The notes beneath the pieces are model-generated. The model had not been told where the DNA came from. It made no database searches and saw only the letters and a list, made by a program, of their open reading frames with translations. A DNA stretch of 33,659 nucleotides from Actinomycetota bacterium. Lineage in GTDB: Bacteria; Bacillota; Desulfotomaculia; Desulfotomaculales; Desulfocucumaceae. The DNA lies in the NCBI GenBank assembly GCA_023475565.1, contig JAMCVT010000065.1:1-33659 (forward strand). The letters run 5' to 3'. Shown in pieces: positions 18,117-24,971 of the stretch; within the stretch, counting starts at the first letter, position 1, and each line of letters starts with the position of its first letter. The position numbers were made by a program, and so were the translations under genes.

Positions 18117-18505
18117 CCATATATACAGGTTTTTAAAAAATAAGGTTGTTGCAAAACTGTGCCTTATGCTTCCAGGGACAACATCTGCGGATATTTCAAA
18201 ACATCAGAAAGCTCAACAGGGCAGAAATCAAATCCGTAATATGTTTAAAATGTCCTTCTTTGACCCGGAGTTTTCCACGTCCAAAGCGGCCCAAGGCAAT
18301 CCCCTGTCCGATATGGGCATTTTTAACGGCCTTTTTGTGCCGCTGGATATGCTTAAATCCCCGGGTGGGACTGCTGTCACTGAAAAGAAGGAAAGGCATT
18401 TGAGGCTGGTCGAAAACAAAGGCGCAGACAGTGAGAAAAACCAAAAGGAAACCATATACTATAAAAGTTACCCTGAGATACTGCAGGCCCAGGAAAAGGT
18501 AACCC
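18117..18505 (+). other. Decayed region between two pseudogenes
   Basis: An open frame from 18166 to 18564 (132 codons) covers most of this stretch but resembles no protein I know. Its 3' end runs out of frame across the recognisable pRiA4b-type sequence at 18506-18676, so it is at least partly artefactual. I see no RNA gene or terminator here. Confidence 0.3.
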
Positions 18506-18676
18506 CCCAGTGCCGGCCCGCCGGAGGACTGCGGCGGGCCGTGGGGCTACGGAGAAATACTTGAGGCTATAGATGACCCTGATCAGGGGGAAGATGATGA
18601 GGCGTTGGCATGGGTCGGGGAGGCCTTTGATTTGGATCAAGTAAACAGAGCTGAGAAGGTTGAGGTGTTAGGTTAG
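18506..18676 (+). pseudogene. C-terminal fragment of a pRiA4b ORF-3-like protein
   Basis: The frame ending at TAG 18674-18676 reads PPEDCGGPWGYGEILEAI followed by DDPDQGEDDEALAWVGEAFD. PPEDxGGxWGY...FDPD is the hallmark C-terminus of the pRiA4b ORF-3-like family (unknown function, often plasmid or mobile-element linked). The N-terminal part of the family is absent in this frame; EKVTP just upstream is in another frame, suggesting a frameshift. Confidence 0.7.
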
Positions 18677-18917
18677 ACCCAGGCTGTCACTGCCATCATT
18701 GTTATTAGCAACAACCAGGTGGCTCTTATAGGCTTTTGGTCAAGATAGTGATTGTCCATTATCGCATATCCGTAGAAAGTGCCCGAATTCCTAATAACTT
18801 AATAACTTAATAACTTAGTTAACCGGTACCGATTGGCCCCCAGCTTCCATCTCCCGCATACTCAAACGTTTATGTGTTCATGAGATTATCAAGAGGGTAT
18901 CCGTAAACCTATTTTCC
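18677..18917. other. Non-coding spacer with a TAATAACT triplicate
   Basis: Three tandem copies of TAATAACT at 18792-18815, followed by an AT-rich segment. Otherwise nothing recognisable downstream of the CoA ligase. Confidence 0.5.
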
Positions 18918-20561
18918 TTATGCTTTTTTTGCGATATGCCAGCGTTCGCGTGAATCATCGGCCGTAGCTAATTCTTGAATTGAACCGTTTCCAAACTTCT
19001 TGTACTTAATGCCACCGGCCAGGCGTGGAAAGTTTTCGAAAATAGAAAGCTCGTCAGGTAATTTGTACTTGGCAATTTTCCCTTCTAGATATTCCCTTAA
19101 TTCTTTCAAGGAAGGTTTATTCTCCATATCCATGGGAACCACACAGACACAAATGCTTTCTCCAAGGACCGGATTTTTTGTGCTGATAACGCAAATTTCC
19201 TTCACCTTGGGATGCGTGATCAGAATGTCCTCGACTTCTTTGGGAGTAATTTTCAAGCCGCCGCGATTAATCTGTTCTTTGGTCCTGCCTTCCATGTAAA
19301 TGTAGCCATTATCATCCATACTCACCAAATCACCTGTATGAAGCCAACCCTCTTCATCAAAGGCTTTACGCGTCTCTTCCGGGTTGTTCCAGTAACCCTG
19401 CATGATCGGCCCTCGGAACACCAGTTCACCAACCTCACCACGCGGCACTTCCTTACCGGTCCCGGGTTCTACAACTCTTGCTTCCCCTTCTTGAGGCTTT
19501 CCAATAGACGTATTGCGCAAATCCTCCCCTTCAGCTGAAGTACGACTCAGGCCTGTGCCGCCTATCTCTGACATTCCCCAAGCGCTTACTAGGTCCAGTC
19601 CCAGCTTTGTCTTGGCCCGCATAAATACCTCCGGAGGCCAAGTAAATCCTGCAGCCAAACCTGTACGCAAACTTGAAACGCCATGCTTATGGACATTCGG
19701 CGACTTGGCTTGAAGGATAACATGGGTAGGAGCACAGTGCTCAATAGTAACTTTGTACTTATTTATTATTTCCATGGCCTTGTCGGCGTTATATTCTCGC
19801 ATTATAGCTACGGCACCCATAGTTGCGATCGGAAAGATTATACCCATTGCACAACCAAAAGTATGGAACATGGGCATATTGCCCAACGTTACATCGTCCG
19901 AAGTAGCATTCAACACAGGAATCATCACTGTAGCTCGCATCACCGCAGTATAATGGGTATGCATGGCAGCCTTGGGCACACCTGTTGTTCCTCCTGTGTT
20001 GTAAAACAACACTAGGTCCTTACGAGGATCGATATCAGCCTTCTGAAATTCTTTACCCCGATACTCTTCAATTAATTGGCGCAAGGAACGGTGTTCCCTG
20101 ATTTCCTCGCCTACAATCAACACTTCTTTCAATTCCGGAATCTGTGGCCTGACCTTTTCTAATAAATCGAGATAATTGGAGCCCTTGTGTTTGTCGAGCA
20201 TGATTAATGCCTTAGCTCCCGAATTCTTGAGGCTAAAGCTAAACTCTTCCACTCCATATCCAGGATTGATCCAAGCTGCTATCGCTCCAAGCTTTGCCAG
20301 AGCAAAAAACGAAATCACTATTTCAGGGTCATTCAACAGGTCAATTCCAACGCGATCACCTTTTTGAATGCCCAGAGATTGCAGGGCAGCAGCCAAAGCA
20401 TCCGTTTCTTCGTTAAGCTGTCCGTAAGTAACAGTTTCTCCCTCTTCCGTGATTAAAGCTACCTTTTCCCCGCGAAGAGCAGCGCTTCTCTCTAAAACTT
20501 GACCAATACTGAGACTTTCAACTTCTTCTCGAAGGGTTACAATGGTCTCGTAAATAGTCAT
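18918..20561 (-). CDS. AMP-forming acyl/aryl-CoA ligase
   Basis: An ANL-superfamily ligase that activates a carboxylic acid to an acyl-AMP and then a CoA thioester. The 547 residues show YNTGGTTGVPKAAMHTH (A3, about 187-203), WGMSEIGGTG (A5), GWLHTGDL (A7) and GRTKEQINRGGLKITPKEVE (A8). Near the C-terminus the expected G-K-(V/I)-x-K loop reads GGIKYKK (516-522), so the catalytic A10 lysine is displaced or absent. The start is ATG behind AGGGGGGG. The gene follows bamI on the same strand after 517 bases, so an aromatic or alicyclic acid is the likely substrate (benzoate, a substituted benzoate or cyclohexenecarboxylate). It does not look like a close BadA/BamY benzoate-CoA ligase, so I give no symbol. 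Confidence 0.82.
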   Translation of the reverse strand: MTIYETIVTLREEVESLSIGQVLERSAALRGEKVALITEEGETVTYGQLNEETDALAAALQSLGIQKGDRVGIDLLNDPEIVISFFALAKLGAIAAWINPGYGVEEFSFSLKNSGAKALIMLDKHKGSNYLDLLEKVRPQIPELKEVLIVGEEIREHRSLRQLIEEYRGKEFQKADIDPRKDLVLFYNTGGTTGVPKAAMHTHYTAVMRATVMIPVLNATSDDVTLGNMPMFHTFGCAMGIIFPIATMGAVAIMREYNADKAMEIINKYKVTIEHCAPTHVILQAKSPNVHKHGVSSLRTGLAAGFTWPPEVFMRAKTKLGLDLVSAWGMSEIGGTGLSRTSAEGEDLRNTSIGKPQEGEARVVEPGTGKEVPRGEVGELVFRGPIMQGYWNNPEETRKAFDEEGWLHTGDLVSMDDNGYIYMEGRTKEQINRGGLKITPKEVEDILITHPKVKEICVISTKNPVLGESICVCVVPMDMENKPSLKELREYLEGKIAKYKLPDELSIFENFPRLAGGIKYKKFGNGSIQELATADDSRERWHIAKKA

Positions 20562-20615
20562 CTCGTTCCCCCCCTAAACTTAATATAGACTCTCTGCATT
20601 CTCCGAAATGTTTAG

Positions 20616-20723
20616 TTAGTTACCGCTTTTTGTAATAGCTTTGACGATGTTAGCAAAGCCCGCACATCGGCAGATGTTTCCAGTCTTGCTATTCTCCCCT
20701 CTCCTGAAAGTGTTAACAACCTT
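20616..20723 (-). pseudogene. C-terminal scrap of a 2Fe-2S subunit of a molybdenum hydroxylase
   Basis: The minus frame ending at TAA (20618-20616) reads KVVNTFRRGENSK then TGNICRCAGFANIVKAI and TKSGN. GN(I/L)CRC(T/A)GxxxIVxAI is the second 2Fe-2S motif of the small subunit of xanthine dehydrogenase-family enzymes, including 4-hydroxybenzoyl-CoA reductase gamma (HcrC/HbaB). Only this end remains: upstream in frame a stop appears within a few codons and no N-terminal 2Fe-2S domain is seen. The fragment is too short to decide which hydroxylase it came from. Confidence 0.55.
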
Positions 20724-20974
20724 GGCCAAGATAGCTTAATGACTTTATGAGCAAGATCCATGCCAATTTCTTTTTGGCTATCTTCTCCTCATATTACCTG
20801 TGTTGACGAGCGAATAACCAAGTTACACCCTCTCATATTTTCAATTATGAAATGTAATATTATTACAGATGTGAAGGGTCAACATTCCGAAACCAATCAG
20901 TTCGGTTTTTAGTAGGCCCCATTCCACCATTTTCGGCTTAATGGGTTGTTTTGTTCTTTGGCGCCGGATATTAA

Positions 20975-21056
20975 ATGGCCGCAATCCGATGCAACGGACC
21001 ACGGCCATTATCATAAACTACTGACGGAACAGGCGAACCAGTATTTTAATTCCGTC
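20975..21056 (-). terminator. Two tandem hairpins downstream of bamI
   Basis: GACGGAA/TTCCGTC (21023-21029 with 21050-21056) and ATGGCCG/CGGCCAT (20975-20981 with 21002-21008). Read in the bam direction the second is followed by TTTAATAT. They may end or attenuate bam transcription, but neither has a long U tract. Confidence 0.4.
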
Positions 21057-21078
21057 CCGCAAGAGTATTAATTGTTAC

Positions 21079-21693
21079 CTATTCCGCCGGCGCAGGCTCC
21101 AAAGAAGGCGAGGGAAACGCGAACGCTTTAGTTAAAACGAAAGCCGCTTGCAGTGCCTCTGTAGGGCAAAGCGGAAAACACTCTTTGCAGTTCCAGCATT
21201 CATTGGAGGCTATCTCCGGAATGAAGCTTATCTCCCGCTTTGTTCCCCTGTCAACAAATCCAATAGCGTACTTCTTTTTGACCTCAGCACAGTATCTTAC
21301 ACATAACCCACAATGAAGGCAAAATGAGGGCTCTTTTTCAAAACGGTCTTTATCTGCTCCATACTCTTGAGCCAAATCCTGCAACTCAAAGGCATCCGGA
21401 GCATGAGCCAGCAATAGCTCCAAGATCATTTTGCGAATTCTATCTACTTTCTCGGACCTGGTTCTTACGACCAAATTTTTTTCCACCGGGTAAAGGCAGG
21501 AAGCAACGAGTTGTGTCCGGCCGCGAATTTCTGCTTCTACTGTGCAAAGGCGGCAACCCCCATAAGGTTCTAATTTCTCGTGGTGACAAAGTGTCGGAAT
21601 CGATATTCCCGCCTTTTGTGCCGCCTCTAAAACGGTCATCCCTTCCCTTGCTGCGACTTCTCTTCCGTCAATCTTTAAAATAATTTCACTCAT
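21079..21693 (-). CDS. bamI: Benzoyl-CoA reductase complex subunit BamI (NuoG N-terminal-like iron-sulfur protein)
   Basis: A 204-residue electron-transfer subunit resembling only the N-terminal part of NuoG/HydA. The N-terminal plant-type 2Fe-2S site uses Cys36, 47, 50 and 66. Two 4Fe-4S motifs follow: C125-x2-C-x2-C-x3-C135 and C166-x2-C-x2-C-x3-C176. The His-Cys cluster normally between them in NuoG is not evident: around His97 the sequence reads AHAPDAFELQDLAQEYG with no cysteines. Its ATG overlaps the bamH stop (ATGA), so the two are translationally coupled. With BamG and BamH it would form the NAD(H)-reacting module. NuoG-like subunits of NADP-hydrogenases look alike; the bam context decides. 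Confidence 0.85.
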   Translation of the reverse strand: MSEIILKIDGREVAAREGMTVLEAAQKAGISIPTLCHHEKLEPYGGCRLCTVEAEIRGRTQLVASCLYPVEKNLVVRTRSEKVDRIRKMILELLLAHAPDAFELQDLAQEYGADKDRFEKEPSFCLHCGLCVRYCAEVKKKYAIGFVDRGTKREISFIPEIASNECWNCKECFPLCPTEALQAAFVLTKAFAFPSPSLEPAPAE

Positions 21694-23618
21694 TTTTCTT
21701 TGCTCCCTCTGACTATAGTTCTCGCTTCTTCAGGGATAGGAGTTGGAACAGGCTCGCCGGAAATCTTCCTTACCGCACGAAAACGGGGGGGACAAACTTC
21801 GAAGCAAGTTCCGCACTTTGTGCATTTCTCCTGGTCAATTACATGGATCCGGTTCTTACTACCCACAATCGCCTCTGAAGGGCATTTCCTGGCGCAACTC
21901 ATACAGCCCTGGCACTTATCCGGGTCAATATAGAACGCGATCAGCTCCTTGCAGGAAAGAGCCGGGCACCTCTTTTCCTTGATGTGCGCCTCATACTCAT
22001 CTCTAAAGTATTTTAACGTGCTTAGAAATGGGTTGGGGGCACTCTTGCCTAAAGCACAAAGCGCGGCATCACGGGCTACCTCGGCTATCTCCTCCAAAAG
22101 CTCGATGTCGCCCTCTCTTCCCTTTCCTTGGGTGATATTAGTGAGAATCTTAAGCATCTGCCTGATGCCTTCACGGCATGGCACACATTTGCCGCACGAT
22201 TCATCAGTTAGGAAGTTAAGGAAGTACCTGGCGACATCAACCATACAGGTATCTTCATCCAATACAATCATCCCACCTGACCCCATCATTGAACCGGCCT
22301 TGGTGAGTTCATCATAACCAACTTCCAAATCTAACAGTTCTTCAGGGAGACATCCGCCGGACGGTCCCCCGGTCTGCACTGCCTTGAACTTCTTGCCGCC
22401 GGGGATTCCACCGCCGATTTTGTAGATAATGTCTCTCAGGGTTATGCCCATGGGCACTTCCACAAGGCCGGTATTGTTTATCTTACCGACCAGGGAGAAA
22501 ATCTTCGTGCCCTTGCTTTTTTCAGTCCCTAACTGAGTAAACCAGTCAGCGCCATTGTTGATGATAAGCGGCACATTAGACCATGTCTCAACATTATTCA
22601 ACACGGAGGGTCTCTCCCAAAGGCCCTTGATGTTGGAGCGGATATACTTCGGTCTGGGCTCTCCTGCCCTGCCTTCCAATGCCGTCATCAGAGCAGTCGA
22701 TTCACCGCAGACGAAAGCGCCGGCGCCCTGGTGCACTTTAACAATGAAATCATAGCCTGAGCCAAGGATGTTTCTCCCAAGAAGGCCATACTCTAGAGCC
22801 TGTTTGATAGCGATGGTCACATTCTGTACCGCCAGGGGATATTCCTGTCGTACGTAAATATAACCCTCGTGGGATCCGATGGCATAGGCTCCGATAAACA
22901 ACCCCTCAAGAATTGAGTGAGGATTTCCTTCAAGCAGCGCTCTATCCATAAATGCCCCCGGGTCACCCTCATCGGCGTTGACGATCACATATTTTATTGG
23001 GTCAGGTGCATTGCGGGATCCTTCCCACTTACTCCCTGTGGGAAAGCCGGCGCCTCCCCTTCCTCTCAGGTTGGATTTCTTGACTTCCTCCAATACTTGC
23101 TCGGGGGTCATCTGGAAAAGAGCTTTGGCTAATGCGGAATAACCGCCGATCGCCAGATAGTCATCAATGCTCTTGGGATCAATCTTAATATTATTGCAGA
23201 TGTTTATTCGTTTTTGATGCTTATAGAAAGGAATATCGGATTCTCGAGTTGCTTTTTCGCCTGTGGATGGTTCAACATAAAGCAGACGATTTACAACCTT
23301 CTTCTCCTTTAAGGTCTCTGAGACAATCTCGGGAACGTCTTCAGGCTTTACCTGGAGATAGCATATCTCCTCAGGATAAATAACCACAACGGGCCCTCTC
23401 TCGCAAAATCCGGGGCACCCTGTTCCTTTGGTATCCACATCAGTCTTTAAGCCTTGTTTTTCAAGCTCTGCTTTAAAGGCGGCTATGACTTCACCCGCAC
23501 CAGAGGCAAGGCAACCAGCGCCGGCACATACTGAAATGCAGGGCTTTTTGGGGTCTCTCGACGACAGGATGCGCTTTCGGAGTTCTTCCAATTCAGCTGC
23601 TGAATTTATACGCGCCAT
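21690..23618 (-). CDS. bamH: Benzoyl-CoA reductase complex subunit BamH (NuoF-like NADH-binding flavoprotein)
   Basis: A 642-residue NuoF/HndC-type protein. It starts with a thioredoxin-like 2Fe-2S domain (Cys31, 36, 68, 72), followed by the FMN/NADH domain with GRGGAGFPTGSKWEG (186-200), NADEGDPGAFMDR and GAFVCGESTALMTALEG. A C-terminal NuoF 4Fe-4S motif (SCGKCVPCREG) and two ferredoxin-type clusters close the chain (CQGCMSCARKCP, CTKCGTCFEVCP). It is the probable NAD(H)-reacting subunit of the complex. The start is the ATG at 23618 with only a weak TAGGG ribosome site 14 bases after bamG, so coupling to bamG is likely. In isolation it could pass for an NADP-reducing or bifurcating hydrogenase subunit; the flanking bam genes argue otherwise. 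Confidence 0.88.
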   Translation of the reverse strand: MARINSAAELEELRKRILSSRDPKKPCISVCAGAGCLASGAGEVIAAFKAELEKQGLKTDVDTKGTGCPGFCERGPVVVIYPEEICYLQVKPEDVPEIVSETLKEKKVVNRLLYVEPSTGEKATRESDIPFYKHQKRINICNNIKIDPKSIDDYLAIGGYSALAKALFQMTPEQVLEEVKKSNLRGRGGAGFPTGSKWEGSRNAPDPIKYVIVNADEGDPGAFMDRALLEGNPHSILEGLFIGAYAIGSHEGYIYVRQEYPLAVQNVTIAIKQALEYGLLGRNILGSGYDFIVKVHQGAGAFVCGESTALMTALEGRAGEPRPKYIRSNIKGLWERPSVLNNVETWSNVPLIINNGADWFTQLGTEKSKGTKIFSLVGKINNTGLVEVPMGITLRDIIYKIGGGIPGGKKFKAVQTGGPSGGCLPEELLDLEVGYDELTKAGSMMGSGGMIVLDEDTCMVDVARYFLNFLTDESCGKCVPCREGIRQMLKILTNITQGKGREGDIELLEEIAEVARDAALCALGKSAPNPFLSTLKYFRDEYEAHIKEKRCPALSCKELIAFYIDPDKCQGCMSCARKCPSEAIVGSKNRIHVIDQEKCTKCGTCFEVCPPRFRAVRKISGEPVPTPIPEEARTIVRGSKEK

Positions 23619-23632
23619 ACTTTTACCCTACC

Positions 23633-24085
23633 CTATTCATAATTTTTTAAAACTTTTGCCATCTCGGCCGGCGCCATCTTACCGTGAGTCTTCCCGTCGA
23701 TTTCCGCCACCGGTCCTAAAGAACAACAACCGAGGCAGTTAACCGTCTCCAGGCTAAACTTCAAATCCAAATCGGTTTCGCCAGGTTTAATTCCAGTCAG
23801 GTCTTGCACCGTGTCGAGGACACGCTGAGCACCACGGACATGACAGGCAGTGCCCATACAGACATGAACTTTATGACGTCCCTTAGGAACTAAACTAAAG
23901 GCCTTATAGAAGGTAGCTATATGCTGGATCCGGGTTAAAGGAACTTGCAATCTTTCGGCTACCCTCTCTAATGCTTCCTTGGGAAGCCAGTGATTCTCGC
24001 TCTGAATATCCAGTAATACCTGAATTAGCGAACTGGCCTCGCACTCATGTTTATCAATAATCTGATCGACTCTAGCCTTATCCAT
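23633..24085 (-). CDS. bamG: Benzoyl-CoA reductase complex subunit BamG (NuoE-like 2Fe-2S protein)
   Basis: A 150-residue thioredoxin-fold 2Fe-2S protein of the NuoE/HndA family, with all four ligands in place: Cys76 and Cys81 (VCMGTACHVRGA) and Cys117 and Cys121 (NCLGCCSLGPV). The helical N-terminal segment includes the typical HNWLP-like ENHWLPKEALERVAE. It passes electrons between the NuoF-like subunit BamH and the rest of the complex. The gene lies 35 bases after bamF and 14 before bamH on the same strand. Confidence 0.88.
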   Translation of the reverse strand: MDKARVDQIIDKHECEASSLIQVLLDIQSENHWLPKEALERVAERLQVPLTRIQHIATFYKAFSLVPKGRHKVHVCMGTACHVRGAQRVLDTVQDLTGIKPGETDLDLKFSLETVNCLGCCSLGPVAEIDGKTHGKMAPAEMAKVLKNYE

Positions 24086-24120
24086 AACTTTTGTCCTAAT
24101 CTCCTTCCTGCTCTTTCACC

Positions 24121-24888
24121 TTACGCGAGAGCATAGCGCTTCCGGTCTACATCGTACCTGACGAATCTTTGCCTTGACAAACTATTAAGGTGCCTTGATA
24201 CTTCAGACGGGGTCAGGTCTAAAGCCTTAGCGATATCTCCGGTTGTAAGGGGTCCTTCCCGCAAGAGCGAGATAATCTGGCCTATTGCCAATTTCTCTGC
24301 AATTGTTTCATCAAACAACCTGTTGAACTCTTCACTGGTGAAAAATTTATGATACTCTTCCTCTGATTTTAAAGGTATTCTCAGTCTCTCCCTTTCCACC
24401 AGCCTAATGTAGGGAACCAGGTTTGTAACTGCTTCAAGTTTGGACTTTAATGCATTTTCGTCTATTCCTTCGCCTTTGCCAAGAGGTCCTAACTCCATCA
24501 CCTTCTTGTCAAAGTCATTCATAACTTCAGCAAAACGGATTCCTTCACCGGCTCCTACCGATTCAAACCTTAACCTTTTGGGGTTCACCCCTATGTGCTC
24601 CATTATTTTTTTACATAATAGGGTCATGCTTAATGCACCAGAATTTCCATTAGTAATGTAATGGCATTCGCCAAGATGACAACCGCCTATAAACACCCCG
24701 TCTGTTCCATTTGAGAAAGCCCGGAGCACAAATGACAGGTCGACTCTGCCGGTGCACATCACCCGTATAAGCTTAGTATTGGTCGCATATTGTTGTCTGG
24801 ACACGCCAGCCAAATCTGCTGCGCCGTACGCTCACCAGTTGCACACAAAACCTAAGATCTTTGGTTTGAATTTAAGCACTGTACTCAT
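24121..24888 (-). CDS. bamF: Benzoyl-CoA reductase complex subunit BamF: MvhD-like selenoprotein with C-terminal winged helix
   Basis: The true start is the ATG at 24888-24886 behind AAAGGAGGTG. Codon 19 is TGA (24834-24832) and must be read as selenocysteine: the N-terminus is MSTVLKFKPKILGFVCNW, then Sec, then AYGAADLAGV. C-N-W-(C/U)-x-Y-x-x-A-D is the conserved MvhD motif, and BamF is known as a selenoprotein in Geobacter. Other ligand cysteines are Cys45, 70 and 75 (GGCHLGEC). The 255-residue protein links the HdrA-like BamE to the NADH module. Residues from about 195 (IISLLREGPLTTGDIAKAL, then DLTPSEVSRHLNSLS) form an ArsR-like winged helix-turn-helix not needed for electron transfer. 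Gene callers that stop at TGA would start it wrongly at TTG 24813. Confidence 0.9.
24803..24834 (-). promoter_or_regulatory. Candidate selenocysteine insertion element (bacterial SECIS) in bamF
   Basis: Starting eight bases after the UGA, GCGCAGC (24824-24818) pairs with GCUG-(G)-CGU (24810-24803) with one bulged G, giving seven pairs around an AGAUUUG loop. A hairpin right downstream of UGA is what bacterial SelB recognises. Pairing was worked out by hand and bacterial SECIS sequence is poorly conserved. Confidence 0.55.
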
Positions 24889-24913
24889 TCTTATTACACC
24901 TCCTTTGTTAATT

Positions 24914-24965
24914 GGGGACATTCCTGTCCACAAAGGAATACCTGGTCTTCAGCAGGTGTGTCCCC
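24914..24965. repeat. Palindromic repeat copy 1 (bamE-bamF gap)
   Basis: 52 bp bounded by GGGGACA and TGTCCCC, with an inner CCTG/CAGG pair separated from the outer stem by a TT/TG mismatch. Same subtype as copy 5 (shared CTGTCCACA and TTCAGCAGG). It fills most of the gap between bamE and bamF. Confidence 0.85.
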
Positions 24966-24971
24966 ATACCT

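Larger units (their letters stand above)
20562..21078. other. 517-base gap between bamI and the CoA ligase
   Basis: No intact gene. It contains, in the minus direction, two hairpins just after bamI (21056-21023 and 21008-20975), an AT-rich stretch near 20840-20880 that could hold a promoter for the ligase, and a short 2Fe-2S protein remnant (20723-20616) listed separately. Confidence 0.5.

Noticed and set aside
18166-18564. 132-codon open frame as a real gene
   Set aside because: Its 3' part is the wrong frame of a recognisable pRiA4b ORF-3 remnant and the rest matches nothing known.
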